Below are positions 42,018 to 50,154 of a stretch of DNA of 64,000 nucleotides, in pieces. The notes beneath the pieces were generated by a model. That model saw nothing but the letters and a program-made list of their open reading frames with translations, did no database searches and was not told where the DNA came from. This stretch comes from Ancrocorticia sp039812645 (GTDB lineage: Bacteria > Actinomycetota > Actinomycetes > Actinomycetales > Actinomycetaceae): contig JBDIAV010000003.1 of the NCBI GenBank assembly GCA_039812645.1, forward strand, positions 30,979 to 94,978, written 5' to 3'. Both the position numbers and the translations under genes were made by a program. Numbering within the stretch: position 1 is the first letter of the stretch; each line of letters begins with the position of its first letter.

Positions 42018-42160
42018 TTCTGTATCCGGAGTGCTGCTCGTTCGTCAGATCTGATGGCGAATAAACCAGGACGTTGATCCTGACTCCAGGCTGATGATAC
42101 GTCCTAGTCAGTGAGATCACAGCTAATTTCGATAGATGACCGTTTCATAATTGAGCGCGG

Positions 42161-42179
42161 TTGGGTTACCCTAACTTTT
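42161..42179 (+). promoter_or_regulatory. Iron box (DtxR/IdeR-type)
   Basis: The 19-base sequence ttgggttaccctaactttt matches the DtxR consensus TTAGGTTAGSCTAACCTAA at about 13 positions, with both inner half-sites (GGTTA and CTAAC) intact. It lies 26 bases before the gene at 42206, so iron repression is likely. Confidence 0.7.
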
Positions 42180-42205
42180 GGTAGTCCTCGAGCGAGAGTA
42201 GAGCC

Positions 42206-43078
42206 GTGCATCCCGATCTGTCACTTTTCCCCAATCGCACCTCCCTTGCTCCTGCTGTGTGGCAGGAGCGCAGTCTCTCGACCGCGTACCGGTTGTTGAC
42301 GGGCCTAGGGAACTCCGTCGTCGTCGCTTACCGTGAAGAACCCATGCGGAGCTTTACTGCGGTGACCCACGGAGTAACGCGATCTGGTGACCTTGTTGTT
42401 GCGGTGTCAGAACACGATCCTTCGGTTCAGGATGTGGATTTCTCGGAGTCGATGAGCGTACGGCTGACAATCGACAAGGCGGCCCCGAGCCTCATGCTTA
42501 ATGTTGCCGCCGCGTCCGTGCATCTACTGGGAGAAGCCACTTGGCTCAGCGAACAGGAGTGCGAAGAACTGCTGCTGGCTGGGGAATTGAGCGAGCGCGT
42601 GGGCGAGATGGCTTCTCAGGGGCGTCTGGCTATCATCGAGTTCGATCGTGTGTTGTTGCATGACGCGTGCGGCGTGACGCCGGTGTGTGCGTGCGATATC
42701 CGGGCTGAGCACGCGCGTTGCCTCAAGCATCAGGAGGAAGCATTCTTTTGCAGCCTGGAGCAGGATATTTTTGCGCATCCTGAGCTTGAATTGAGTGCCG
42801 TGGACGTCGTGTCTGATTCACGGCTGATGGATGCCGGGGCGATCTTTGACGGGCTCATGCTGGGTGCTTTGGAGGGTGCGTTCCTCGCTCGACAGGAAGT
42901 TACGAATGTCTGTGCGCATTCGTTGGGTGTCATTTGTCTTGATGTTGATCGAACCGGCATGACACTCATGTGTATCGATCACAATGAAGCCGTAACCGCA
43001 TTTATTCCTTTTGCTGCACGCGTGTCCACTCGCCCGGAACTTGTCAATGCGATCAAGGGACTCAAGTTTCACTCCTGA
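42206..43078 (+). CDS. DUF2470-type protein, probable haem/iron utilisation
   Basis: This 290-residue protein appears to combine a split-barrel, FMN-binding-like fold (HGVTRSGDLVVAVSEHDPS and VRLTIDKAAPSLMLNVAAASVHLLG, residues 52-112) with a C-terminal DUF2470-like segment (LGVICLDVDRTGMTLMCID... AFIPFAARV). This domain pair is found in HugZ-type and other haem-degradation or haem-binding proteins. The GTG start has no strong ribosome-binding site. The iron box 26 bases upstream supports an iron-starvation role. The middle contains a Cys cluster (DACGVTPVCACDI and RCLK) that could bind metal. The family assignment is by pattern only and deserves a profile search. Confidence 0.65.
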   Translation: MHPDLSLFPNRTSLAPAVWQERSLSTAYRLLTGLGNSVVVAYREEPMRSFTAVTHGVTRSGDLVVAVSEHDPSVQDVDFSESMSVRLTIDKAAPSLMLNVAAASVHLLGEATWLSEQECEELLLAGELSERVGEMASQGRLAIIEFDRVLLHDACGVTPVCACDIRAEHARCLKHQEEAFFCSLEQDIFAHPELELSAVDVVSDSRLMDAGAIFDGLMLGALEGAFLARQEVTNVCAHSLGVICLDVDRTGMTLMCIDHNEAVTAFIPFAARVSTRPELVNAIKGLKFHS

Positions 43079-43095
43079 ATTGTGAATCACGAACC

Positions 43096-43140
43096 AAAGA
43101 TGTGGTGGCCGACGAATAATTCGTCGGCCACCACATCTTT
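43096..43140. terminator. Bidirectional terminator
   Basis: Twenty-one-base perfect arms starting aaagatgtggtggccgac with a 3-base loop, between convergent genes. Confidence 0.9.
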
Positions 43141-43176
43141 ATGGATCACTAAGTTCTAGGAGAAAGCGATCGGTGA

Positions 43177-43458
43177 TCAGCGAACCTCGAACTTGGTGCA
43201 GAGTGCGGCGTCGCCAGCGATACCAATCTCGCCAGCGGTGCACAGGAGATCGTTGTTGTGGACGCATTCAAGGCGCTGGCATGCACCAACGTGTCCTTGT
43301 GCGGTGGGAAGTCCGCCGCGAGCGTCAAGTGCGATGAAGGTTCCGCAGGCTGCCTTGTCGGCGGTGCCGCCAACGGTGATAGCAAGTGCGGTGCAGCCAC
43401 CGTTGTTGTATGCGCAAGCGGTGGTGGTGCAGGACGAAACGAGAGTTTGAGTAGCCAT
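43177..43458 (-). CDS. DUF1540 (two-domain, Cys-rich) protein
   Basis: This 93-residue protein has two DUF1540-type units. The first has SCTTTACAYNNGGCTA and CGTF; the second, ACQRLECVHNNDLLCTA and CTKF, so eight or more cysteines fall in matching positions and probably bind metal. The family is common in clostridia and actinobacteria without a proven function. An AAGGAG site lies 6 bases before the ATG. Upstream at 43486-43504 is a DtxR half-site, so the gene may be iron-regulated like the convergent DUF2470-type gene. Confidence 0.88.
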   Translation of the reverse strand: MATQTLVSSCTTTACAYNNGGCTALAITVGGTADKAACGTFIALDARGGLPTAQGHVGACQRLECVHNNDLLCTAGEIGIAGDAALCTKFEVR

Positions 43459-43806
43459 GAGATGCTCCTTACTTAGTGGTGAATTCCTTATGGCTCTAAC
43501 CTAACGTTCCGCATCGTGGGAAAAAAGGAAGGTAAGGGCAACCTTTCTGCGGGACTAATAGCCTAAAATGGCGAAATACTGCGGAAAAGTGGACCAGTTT
43601 TATTTATGTGAGAGTTTGCGTTCATATATTACATGGTGTATATTGCCCTATTTTGCAAAGTCAGTGTTTCGTAAAGTTACCTAGGTGGTCGTCTGGCGGG
43701 CAGCTAGGAAGGTTGTGAGAGAATCCTGATTGTGGGCGCGAGGTGAGTGTCCCCGGACGAGGGAGCCGTACCCGGAACGCGACAAGACGGCCAGGCGGGA
43801 TGTCAC
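43459..43806. other. Intergenic region with AT-rich core
   Basis: No gene is supported in these 348 bases. They hold the DUF1540 promoter region, including the iron half-box at 43486-43504, and an AT-rich stretch at 43590-43680. Confidence 0.55.
43486..43504 (-). promoter_or_regulatory. Partial iron box (DtxR half-site)
   Basis: The half CTAACCTAA is exact, but the other half (ccttatggct) is degenerate, 10-11 of 19 positions in all. It lies about 30 bases upstream of the DUF1540 start. Confidence 0.45.
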
Positions 43807-44322
43807 ATGTCCATAACAATCAAGCCCTGCACTGAAGCCGATCTTGACGATCTCCGCAAGGTAAGCATCGAGACATTCGTTGAGACCTTCGGGGATCAGA
43901 ACACTGACGAGGACATCAACGAGTATGTTCGAAACTCACTCTCGCGAGCAGAGTTGAGGCGCCAGATGCGTGAGCAGGAGTCAGCGTTTTTCTTTGCCGT
44001 TATTGACGACGACGTCGCCGGATATCTCAAACTGAACGTTGGTGCCGCGCAGACTGAGCAGGTGGGGGAGGACGCGCTCGAGGTCGAGCGTATCTACGCC
44101 TTGCGGCGTTTCAAGCGGCAGGGACTCGGGACATTAATGATGGAGCGGGCAATGAACGAGGCGGCCAACCGCGGGCTGAACACGGTGTGGCTTGGAGTGT
44201 GGGAACACAATGTGGCTGCTCAGCGGTTCTACGAGCGCCTTGGATTCTCTGTGTTCGGTTCGCACGTATTTACCCTCGGCGACGACGAGCAAACGGATCT
44301 GCTCATGAAGCGTGCTGTCTAG
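43807..44322 (+). CDS. GNAT family N-acetyltransferase
   Basis: This 171-residue acetyltransferase has the GNAT acetyl-CoA loop in RFKRQGLGTLMMERAMNEA near residues 102-120, after the family strand LEVERIYALRR. Later blocks LGVWEHNVAAQRFYERLGF and the terminal strand are typical of the RimI/PAT-like branch. A weak GCGGGA site precedes the ATG at 43807; 20 upstream codons are arginine-rich and rejected. Substrate unknown. Confidence 0.85.
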   Translation: MSITIKPCTEADLDDLRKVSIETFVETFGDQNTDEDINEYVRNSLSRAELRRQMREQESAFFFAVIDDDVAGYLKLNVGAAQTEQVGEDALEVERIYALRRFKRQGLGTLMMERAMNEAANRGLNTVWLGVWEHNVAAQRFYERLGFSVFGSHVFTLGDDEQTDLLMKRAV

Positions 44323-44328
44323 GCGGCT

Positions 44329-44360
44329 GAGTGTGGCTGCAGGTGAGTGTGGCTGCAGGT
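44329..44360 (+). repeat. 16-base tandem duplication
   Basis: The sequence gagtgtggctgcaggt is repeated exactly twice just after the GNAT stop. Confidence 0.85.
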
Positions 44361-44403
44361 GAGACGGGCGAGTTTGGCTTGTAGGTGACTGAGCTGCGGG
44401 CGC

Positions 44404-44432
44404 TTGGGCAAACGTTGCTTCGGTGACAAGAT
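44404..44432 (+). promoter_or_regulatory. Promoter of bcp (leaderless)
   Basis: TTGGGC and CAAGAT are separated by 17 bases, and the ATG lies 6 bases after the -10-like hexamer. Confidence 0.6.
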
Positions 44433-44438
44433 GGGATC

Positions 44439-44915
44439 ATGACGAAACTTGCTGTAGGCGATATCGCCCCCGATTTCACGCTTCCGACCGGCGCCGGAAA
44501 GGTCCGTCTCTCCGAGGAACTTGATAAGGCAGAGAAGGGCGTGGTGGTGTATTTCTACCCCAAGGCCATGACTCCCGGATGTACCAAGGAAGCCTGCGAC
44601 TTCCGCGATTCCGAGAACTCGCTGAAGTCCGCCGGATACCGCGTTATCGGGATCTCTCCGGACAAGGTGGAAGCGTTGGAGAAGTTCACGAACCGCGACA
44701 ATCTCAACTTCCCGCTGGCCTCCGACTCGGATCGTGCCGTCATGGAGGCGTACGGAGCCTACGGAGAGAAGATGAACTACGGCAAGCTTATTAAGGGTGT
44801 CATCCGTTCCACCTTCGTGGTGAACAAGGATGGGGCGATCGCCCATGCCCTTTACAACGTTAAGGCGACCGGGCACGTAGCGCGTCTCCGCAAGCAGCTG
44901 GGGATTGATTCCTAA
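44439..44915 (+). CDS. bcp: Thioredoxin-dependent thiol peroxidase (BCP/PrxQ)
   Basis: This 158-residue peroxiredoxin reduces hydrogen peroxide and organic peroxides using thioredoxin. The peroxidatic Cys is in MTPGCTKEACDFRD near residue 47, and the second Cys five residues on is the resolving one of the PrxQ type. The N-terminal VGDIAPDFTLP and the later GVIRSTFVVNKDG are family blocks. The start is supported by the promoter at 44404-44432, which would give a leaderless mRNA. A tRNA-Leu gene follows. Confidence 0.95.
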   Translation: MTKLAVGDIAPDFTLPTGAGKVRLSEELDKAEKGVVVYFYPKAMTPGCTKEACDFRDSENSLKSAGYRVIGISPDKVEALEKFTNRDNLNFPLASDSDRAVMEAYGAYGEKMNYGKLIKGVIRSTFVVNKDGAIAHALYNVKATGHVARLRKQLGIDS

Positions 44916-45087
44916 CTTTCTTTGGTTCGTTCCGAAGAACGACGACGGCGAAGCGGCTTCTCTCGTTTGACGTGTCACTTGTTCGCGATTACGTGCAGCG
45001 CCTTGTCCTGATGTACAATTTCCAAGTTGCCAATGTGGAAGACGTGTTTTTTGTGGGGTTCCTACAAAAGTTCTTCGGGTTGGTTGC

Positions 45088-45169
45088 GCGCGAGTGGCGG
45101 AATTGGCAGACGCGCTAGATTTAGGTTCTAGTATCTTCGGGTGTGGGGGTTCAAGTCCCCCCTCGCGCA
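45088..45169 (+). tRNA. tRNA-Leu (anticodon TAG)
   Basis: The cloverleaf folds by hand: acceptor stem GCGCGAG/CTCGCGC with discriminator A, anticodon stem ctaga/tctag with loop TTTAGGT (anticodon TAG), a variable arm as in leucine tRNAs and a T-arm gggggttcaagtccccc. CCA is not encoded. A recombinase remnant follows. Confidence 0.93.
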
Positions 45170-45180
45170 CTGGGAAAATG

Positions 45181-45218
45181 GCCCCTGACCTGGGATTTTA
45201 TCTCTTGGGTCGGGGGTC
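45181..45218 (+). terminator. Candidate terminator after tRNA-Leu
   Basis: An imperfect stem (gcccctgacctggg with cttgggtcgggggtc, several G-U pairs) is followed by ATTTC. Confidence 0.45.
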
Positions 45219-45246
45219 ATTTCGCGTTGACGTGTGAGAAAAAGTG

Positions 45247-45440
45247 CTAAGCCCCACCGAGGTGGGCGGCGAAGCGGTCTACTGCCGACTTGTGCATGGT
45301 TGGGGTGATGGCGGAGTAGATGTTCATCGTCTGGTGATCGTTGAGTGCCTCAACCGCTCTTGCACGACCTTGGGGTGCTCCCCGAGTTCAAGCAGCAACG
45401 TCGCGTGGGTTGTGACGCAGTTTCTTAATCGTCACGCGGG
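45247..45440 (-). pseudogene. Tyrosine recombinase (phage-type integrase) C-terminal remnant
   Basis: Read on the minus strand across two frameshifts, the sequence gives the end of a tyrosine recombinase: KKLRH, then after a shift THATLLLELGEHPKVVQERL with RHSTIT, then after a second shift TMNIYSAITPTMHKSAVDRF and AAHLGGA before a TAG stop. The conserved LRH-T-HAT and the RH-TYR catalytic region (H-x-x-R...Y) are recognisable. No N-terminal part is present. It lies 78 bases from tRNA-Leu, the classic arrangement of an integrated element, so it is a scar of a lost or decayed mobile element. Confidence 0.8.
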
Positions 45441-45473
45441 GCAGCGTCTTGTGTCCATTCAGAAGAACAAGGC

Positions 45474-46457
45474 TCAGTCAGTAGGGGACAGCTCGTTTGA
45501 GTGTCGATGGGCGATCTGGTGGGCGAGGGTGGCGACAAGTTCTCGTGCCTCTGGTGGATTCAGGATTTCGATGTGGTCAGTGAACTGCATGAGTTGGCGG
45601 ACAGCGTCGAGTTGGTCGTAGCCGACGGTTATCAGAACGGTATCGGGGTTGCGCGTGGGCTCTACGGCTTGGAGCCTGCTGCCGAGGATGCGGCGGGCCA
45701 TGTCCTCGGTCTGCGTGTCGAGCGTTGCTGTTACGTGGATGTTGTGACGTTGTTCGAGTTGGGCGACGAGGGTTTTCGTGAGCGTTTCGAGCGCAAGGTC
45801 TGAGTGGAGTTCCCGATTCTCTGGGAGCGTCGTCCATGCTTGCAGGCGCGCGAGGGCGAACATGCGAGGCGTTTCATCAGATTCGGCTATCAGGTACCAA
45901 CGTCCTCCGCGTGAGAACACTCCGTGCGGATCCACAGTGCGTTCACGCGCTACCCGTTGCCCGCTCGCGCGGTAGGTGATGCGCAAGCGCTTTCCGAGCC
46001 GTATGTCTTGAGCCAGAGCCGCGACATCGCTTGGCTCCTCAGGGGTGAACCAGCCATCATTGTCGATCGCGACTACCTCACTCAGTGGGAGTTTTGCAGG
46101 ATCCCGTCTGGGTCGTTGCCAGTACTTCCTTGCCGCGAGTTTCTGGGCAGCGCTCCGAGAGGCTGCTTCGAGGCCGAGTTGCCGGGCTTTGGCAAGATCA
46201 AGCCCGATGAGCTCTAGGACTTCCGATTCGGTCGTGGTGAAGCGGGAGACGTCGATCTCTGCGCCGGGCAGCAACGAGATACCGCCGTACCTGCCTCGTT
46301 CGGCGATTACTGGCACGTCTGCCGCGGCGAGAGCATCGATGTCGCGTAGGACGGTTCTTTTCGACACCGCGAACTGCTCGGCAAGCTCCGCGGCAGTCAT
46401 CTGACGGTTTGCTTGCAGCGCGACGAGAATGGCGAGCAAACGTTGTGGACGTTCCAT
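45474..46457 (-). CDS. WYL-domain transcriptional regulator (YafY type)
   Basis: This 327-residue regulator has an N-terminal winged helix (RLLAILVALQANRQMTAAELAEQFAVSKRTVLRDIDAL, residues 6-43) and a central WYL domain with RITYRASGQR, VDPHGVFSRGGRWYLIAESD and the family's ligand-sensing strands, followed by a WCX-like C-terminal domain. The start is the ATG at 46457 with GGGGA upstream. It diverges from the VOC protein at 46547, an order often seen for these regulators, and probably controls it. It lies inside the tRNA-adjacent accessory segment. Confidence 0.88.
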   Translation of the reverse strand: MERPQRLLAILVALQANRQMTAAELAEQFAVSKRTVLRDIDALAAADVPVIAERGRYGGISLLPGAEIDVSRFTTTESEVLELIGLDLAKARQLGLEAASRSAAQKLAARKYWQRPRRDPAKLPLSEVVAIDNDGWFTPEEPSDVAALAQDIRLGKRLRITYRASGQRVARERTVDPHGVFSRGGRWYLIAESDETPRMFALARLQAWTTLPENRELHSDLALETLTKTLVAQLEQRHNIHVTATLDTQTEDMARRILGSRLQAVEPTRNPDTVLITVGYDQLDAVRQLMQFTDHIEILNPPEARELVATLAHQIAHRHSNELSPTD

Positions 46458-46546
46458 GAGTATTTCCCCAAACAAGACAAGGAGTGTCACCTATTGCTGT
46501 CAGTCTAGGAGACACGAGACCTCCAACCTCGAAGGAGTAGGAAAAG

Positions 46547-46912
46547 ATGAGTACCCCTAACCTGTTTCTGATATACGTCACTGACGTTGAGCGGGCAACC
46601 GCGTTCTATAGCGATTTGTTCGACATGGAACCCATGATGCTGACACCGCGCTACGTGCCGTTCGAAATCAAGCCCGGATTGCTGTTCGCTCTGTGGAGCG
46701 GTAGAAGCCAGAACGCAGTTCCAACGACGCCCCGCACTTCCGAGATCGGACTCATGGTGCCAGGCTCCGCGACTGCGGTGGATGAGGTTTACGTCGGCTG
46801 GGTTGCCAAGGGGGTCTCGGTTATCGAGGAACCGCACGATGACGTATTCGGCCGGACATTCGTGATCGCTGATCCTGACGGAAACCTGATCCGCGTCTCA
46901 CCCGTTGATTGA
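46547..46912 (+). CDS. VOC-family (glyoxalase/bleomycin-resistance-like) protein
   Basis: This 121-residue protein has the VOC fold: LFLIYVTDVERATAFYSDLF at the start, a central EIGLMVPGS strand and VIADPDGNLIRVSPVD at the end. These match PhnB-like and glyoxalase-type members, which bind a metal and act on or sequester small molecules. AAGGAG precedes the ATG by 9 bases. The divergent WYL regulator probably controls it. Substrate unknown. Confidence 0.88.
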   Translation: MSTPNLFLIYVTDVERATAFYSDLFDMEPMMLTPRYVPFEIKPGLLFALWSGRSQNAVPTTPRTSEIGLMVPGSATAVDEVYVGWVAKGVSVIEEPHDDVFGRTFVIADPDGNLIRVSPVD

Positions 46913-47321
46913 CCGCACCTGATCTCACAAGGTCATATCGCGCTCTTCTTGCTAGGTTTTCGCGGCAACACGGATACTTGGCTGCAAGCCCGCTCTCTCG
47001 ACGCATAACTGTGGGAGGTCTATTTGTTATACGCGGCGGGTAGTGATTCTCCGGTATGAAACCGAGGCACATTCTGGCAGCATCGTTGACGTGATTGTGG
47101 TGGAGGTCCCGTGTAATCTCCGCCCGCGCACTTGCCGGGTCAGGGTGGAGCGAACGGATCCGCACCCCAGCGCGAGGGCGATCCCGATCACTGAGACTGT
47201 GGCGGTGGCGATCAATGAGAGCGCACTAGTATGAAAACAGATAGGTGCGAACAAAGGGTAACAGTACCTCTTGTATGATTCCCGCGTAGCATTCTGAGCA
47301 CTGATACCCAGGGGGATATTC
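46913..47321. other. Intergenic region without a supported gene
   Basis: These 409 bases precede a GTG start at 47322. On the minus strand near 47160-47220 there is a short hydrophobic stretch (SLIATATVSVIGIALALG) that could be a remnant of a membrane protein, but no ribosome-binding site or full domain supports it. Confidence 0.5.
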
Positions 47322-47990
47322 GTGAAAGCCAAAAGGCGCAGACGGTCTCTGCTCACCACCGCGGGTATTATGGTGCTGATTGCAGCTACGACTGGCCTCT
47401 GGTGGCTGCTGCGTCCGCCGTTCGCCAGCGAGTATGAGGAGGCCTCGCGGTACACTAACGTGCTCTGGTTTCATGCCGAATCGGGCGCACTTCCCACGAG
47501 CGTCGAGCTCGTCACCACGATGCCAGAGCCGGACGATGAGGCTCAAGTCGCGGGCCGCATGGCGAACATCACGCACCACGCCTTCTTCCATGACAACCGC
47601 ACACTTGACATGCTCCTCGAGACATCGGCGGTGCGGCGCGATCCCGAGCTCCAGGGGCTCGTCGATGACCTGAGGGCAGCCTACGACGAGCTGTTCGACC
47701 ACTTTGCCAAGTGGGAGGAGGACGGGTACTCCGCGGTCGCGTGGATGACGATGCAGTGCGGGCCCGAACCAGCTCGCGCGCAGTGCGCGGCCGCGCTTGA
47801 TGCGGTGCGTTCGCTCTCCCCACAGCCGCAGCACGAGGTCTTCCGTCAGCTCATCGAGGCCGCCGGGACCGGTGACCGTGAGAAATTCGCCGCCGCGAAG
47901 GAGACGATGCAGGCGGAGGGGCAGTCGGTTCTGACGAAGGTGCAGGAGCGAGCGACGGTGGTCGATGAGTACGTTCGCGCGAGAGCATGA
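47322..47990 (+). CDS. Membrane-anchored protein of unknown function
   Basis: I do not recognise this 222-residue protein. A basic N-terminus (MKAKRRRR) is followed by one transmembrane helix (residues 11-30), and the rest is an extracytoplasmic, mostly helical domain rich in Glu and Ala. A single Cys pair lies in MQCGPEPARAQCAAA. The GTG start has GGGGGA 6 bases upstream. It begins a same-strand series with two YezG-like proteins and a lipoprotein, and may be part of the same small system. Confidence 0.7.
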   Translation: MKAKRRRRSLLTTAGIMVLIAATTGLWWLLRPPFASEYEEASRYTNVLWFHAESGALPTSVELVTTMPEPDDEAQVAGRMANITHHAFFHDNRTLDMLLETSAVRRDPELQGLVDDLRAAYDELFDHFAKWEEDGYSAVAWMTMQCGPEPARAQCAAALDAVRSLSPQPQHEVFRQLIEAAGTGDREKFAAAKETMQAEGQSVLTKVQERATVVDEYVRARA

Positions 47991-48035
47991 CCGAGCGACT
48001 GGGACGCCGCAACAACGACGGGGGCAGGAGACACA

Positions 48036-48461
48036 ATGACCCAGCAGGACATCACACGGCCGATGGTGCGCGGCTGCGCCGACCATAACGGGGAGTGGAT
48101 GGGATTCTGTGAGCTGCTGTCTAAGGATCCGAAAGTGACGGCCCAGCCCGGCTGGACAAAGCTCGTCCTGATCGGTGAGGCGGGCACGGGTCGCGCACGG
48201 ATGTTCGGGTACAGCTACAACGCGGACGGGGCTTGCAGGCTCATGGCCCCGAATGTGGACACGCTGCTGGCGTTCCGCGGTCTGTACCGATCTATGCACG
48301 ATGTGGATCCCTCGGGTCGCCCCTGGGTTGCGTGCATGATCCGTCTCTCCGCGGCCGGTGACGCCGCGCTTGAGTTCGAGTACGACGACTCCCAGCGCTG
48401 GGATCACACGCCCGCGAACTATGAACGCCGCATCGCCGAATACGCAGCCCTGGAGGTCTGA
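48036..48461 (+). CDS. YezG/DUF600-like protein (possible immunity protein), paralogue 1
   Basis: This 141-residue protein is about one third identical to the one at 49586-49975. Shared features are PGWxKLxxIGEA, a GYSY strand, GRxWxxCMIRxS and the C-terminal block FEYDxxxRWxHTxxNYxxRxAEYAxLxV. This pattern (alpha+beta with a terminal FEYDD/RW motif) resembles the YezG/DUF600 immunity family that protects against polymorphic toxins. No toxin gene is visible nearby, so an orphan immunity role is a guess. It is followed 1 base later by a lipoprotein gene. Confidence 0.65.
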   Translation: MTQQDITRPMVRGCADHNGEWMGFCELLSKDPKVTAQPGWTKLVLIGEAGTGRARMFGYSYNADGACRLMAPNVDTLLAFRGLYRSMHDVDPSGRPWVACMIRLSAAGDAALEFEYDDSQRWDHTPANYERRIAEYAALEV

Positions 48462-48462
48462 G

Positions 48463-49530
48463 ATGAAGTCATGCCCGCCCACCCGGCGAACCCGACTCGC
48501 CTCCAGTGCCGCTGCACTGCTTGGCGCAACGGCGCTGCTCGCTCTGGCGGGCTGCTCGACCGATGCGGAGATTGCATCGCCAGAGGTCGGGGCCGAGGCC
48601 TGGCTGCAGGCGCAGATGGACGGTGACCTTGAGAAGATCGCGGAACTGACTCTGGGTGCCGGTTGGGGTGCGGGTGCCGAGTGGGACCTGGATTCGGTGA
48701 TCCCCGAAACCCGCGTCTCTGGGATCACTGATGCCGAGGTATTGGGCTTCGAAGTGGATGACTATGGGCCCGAGGCCTTCGTACAGGTGCGGTGGAAGGT
48801 CGAGGGTGGCGACACCGTCGAGTCCACGCTCACCATGCTAGAAGTCGGAGACGGCTACCTGGTCGTCGCCCCGGAGGGGGCGGTCCCGGACATTCGCCCG
48901 GCCGCGCTGCCAGTGGAGAGCTGGGTGGATCCCGACTCCGAGCATCTTGACCCCGCCTTCGTGCCCGAATGTGGTGAAACCGGTGTCATGGGAGCCTATC
49001 GTTGGTGCCGGGAGCCTAGTGGCGCCGATGCCAAACACTACCCGGTGCTGCCGTTCGGCACGTACGAGTATACGGCCAGGTCGAATGCTATTGGCGTTGA
49101 GGGGAGTCCCGAGGTGAGGGTCGTGCTCAGCCAGTTCGACGATCAGGATGAAGCAGTCGACGGCGATGTCTCCACGGAGGACGACCCCCAGGTCACCCTC
49201 TCAGGCAACCTTTTCGACATGAGGCCGGAGTTCGTGGAACGCATCGACGCGGCCTTCGCGGAGCTCATTGCTGAGTGCCCGGTCGTTGGTCCCGAGGAAA
49301 TGGGCCGCTGCGCACACCCCGGGGCCGATGGACAGACTCGGCTGGATGCCGCGTCGTGGAAGGCATTCAATGGAGGGGTGACGCTGAAGATCCACGTGAG
49401 CGGCACCACCAAGGGAACCTCCGAGCCGACCCGGCTGGTCTACCACTACAGCGGCGACGAAGGTGTGGAATCTCTACTGGCTGTGGATCAGGACTACCCA
49501 GCCCCCGAACAGCAGAACGCGGACGGCTGA
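48463..49530 (+). CDS. Lipoprotein of unknown function
   Basis: This 355-residue protein starts with a lipoprotein signal (basic Arg-rich n-region, then LLALAGCS with lipobox Cys near residue 27). The mature part begins with a segment (VGAEAWLQAQMDGDLEKIAEL) like a small accumulated stress/NTF2-type helix pair and continues with beta-rich, acidic domains. No known enzyme motif is seen. TGGAGG lies 6 bases before the ATG. It sits between the two YezG-like genes, an arrangement that suggests they are expressed together. Confidence 0.72.
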   Translation: MKSCPPTRRTRLASSAAALLGATALLALAGCSTDAEIASPEVGAEAWLQAQMDGDLEKIAELTLGAGWGAGAEWDLDSVIPETRVSGITDAEVLGFEVDDYGPEAFVQVRWKVEGGDTVESTLTMLEVGDGYLVVAPEGAVPDIRPAALPVESWVDPDSEHLDPAFVPECGETGVMGAYRWCREPSGADAKHYPVLPFGTYEYTARSNAIGVEGSPEVRVVLSQFDDQDEAVDGDVSTEDDPQVTLSGNLFDMRPEFVERIDAAFAELIAECPVVGPEEMGRCAHPGADGQTRLDAASWKAFNGGVTLKIHVSGTTKGTSEPTRLVYHYSGDEGVESLLAVDQDYPAPEQQNADG

Positions 49531-49585
49531 ACACGCCTGATCCACTGAGCCCTCACATGCTTCGTCTCATGAAAGGAATCCCACA

Positions 49586-49975
49586 ATGAACCAAAACGAC
49601 GCCCTCATAGCGCTGTGCCGTGCGCTGCTCGAGGATCCGAAGATGACCGGACAGCCCGGCTGGGCAAAGCTCATCATCATCGGTGAGGCAGATGAGGATC
49701 ATTCCGGCATCCACGGCTACAGCTACGACGAGCAGGGCACCTGCAAGCTCGTCTCGCCGAGCCTTGGCTGGGACTTCGACGGGCGTCTGCGCGACCTGCA
49801 GGAGGCTATGCGAGCCGAGAACCCGACCGGGCGGGCATGGCTGAAGTGTATGATCCGCATCTCCGTTGAGGGGCAGGTTGGTGCTGACTTCGAGTATGAC
49901 AACCCGAGGCGCTGGGAGCACACCGTCGACAACTACAAAGAGCGGATGGCGGAGTACGCGCAGCTGCCCGTGTGA
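49586..49975 (+). CDS. YezG/DUF600-like protein (possible immunity protein), paralogue 2
   Basis: This 129-residue protein is a paralogue of the one at 48036-48461 with a shorter N-terminus. It keeps PGWAKLIIIGEA, GYSYDEQGTC, GRAWLKCMIRIS and FEYDNPRRWEHT, then ends AEYAQLPV. The same fold prediction (YezG-like) applies. AAAGGA lies about 10 bases before the ATG. Divergence at the N-terminus and conservation at the C-terminus is what would be expected if the two recognise different partners (inference). Confidence 0.65.
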   Translation: MNQNDALIALCRALLEDPKMTGQPGWAKLIIIGEADEDHSGIHGYSYDEQGTCKLVSPSLGWDFDGRLRDLQEAMRAENPTGRAWLKCMIRISVEGQVGADFEYDNPRRWEHTVDNYKERMAEYAQLPV

Positions 49976-50109
49976 TGGGGTGCGCGAAGCGCAGACCTCG
50001 CCATACTCTGCGGAGACGAGGCCGTCGGTGAGCTACTTGGAGACACATCCGCATGGTGGGAAGTGTCGGTCCGGCGGACCATTCTGCGAATTCTGCGGAT
50101 GCGGATTTG

Positions 50110-50140
50110 TTGACATCGGGTGTGCCCTGGCCGGAATATT
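50110..50140 (+). promoter_or_regulatory. Promoter of the ArsB-type gene
   Basis: A consensus TTGACA -35 is followed after 18-19 bases by GAATATT. The ATG is 14 bases further on. Confidence 0.5.
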
Positions 50141-50154
50141 GCAGGGTGTCCGCG

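Noticed and set aside
44319..45170. 283-codon minus-strand frame
   Set aside because: It covers bcp antisense and the tRNA-Leu gene and has no family features; shadow frame.
45244..45621. 125-codon plus-strand frame
   Set aside because: The meaningful reading is on the minus strand, where the frameshifted recombinase end is seen.
46821..47165. 114-codon minus-strand frame after the VOC gene
   Set aside because: Arg/His-rich, no ribosome-binding site and overlap with the VOC 3' end; not supported.
47226..48728. 500-codon open frame on the minus strand
   Set aside because: It lies antisense to three supported genes with ribosome-binding sites, is rich in Arg and His without domains, and is a shadow of GC-biased codon use.
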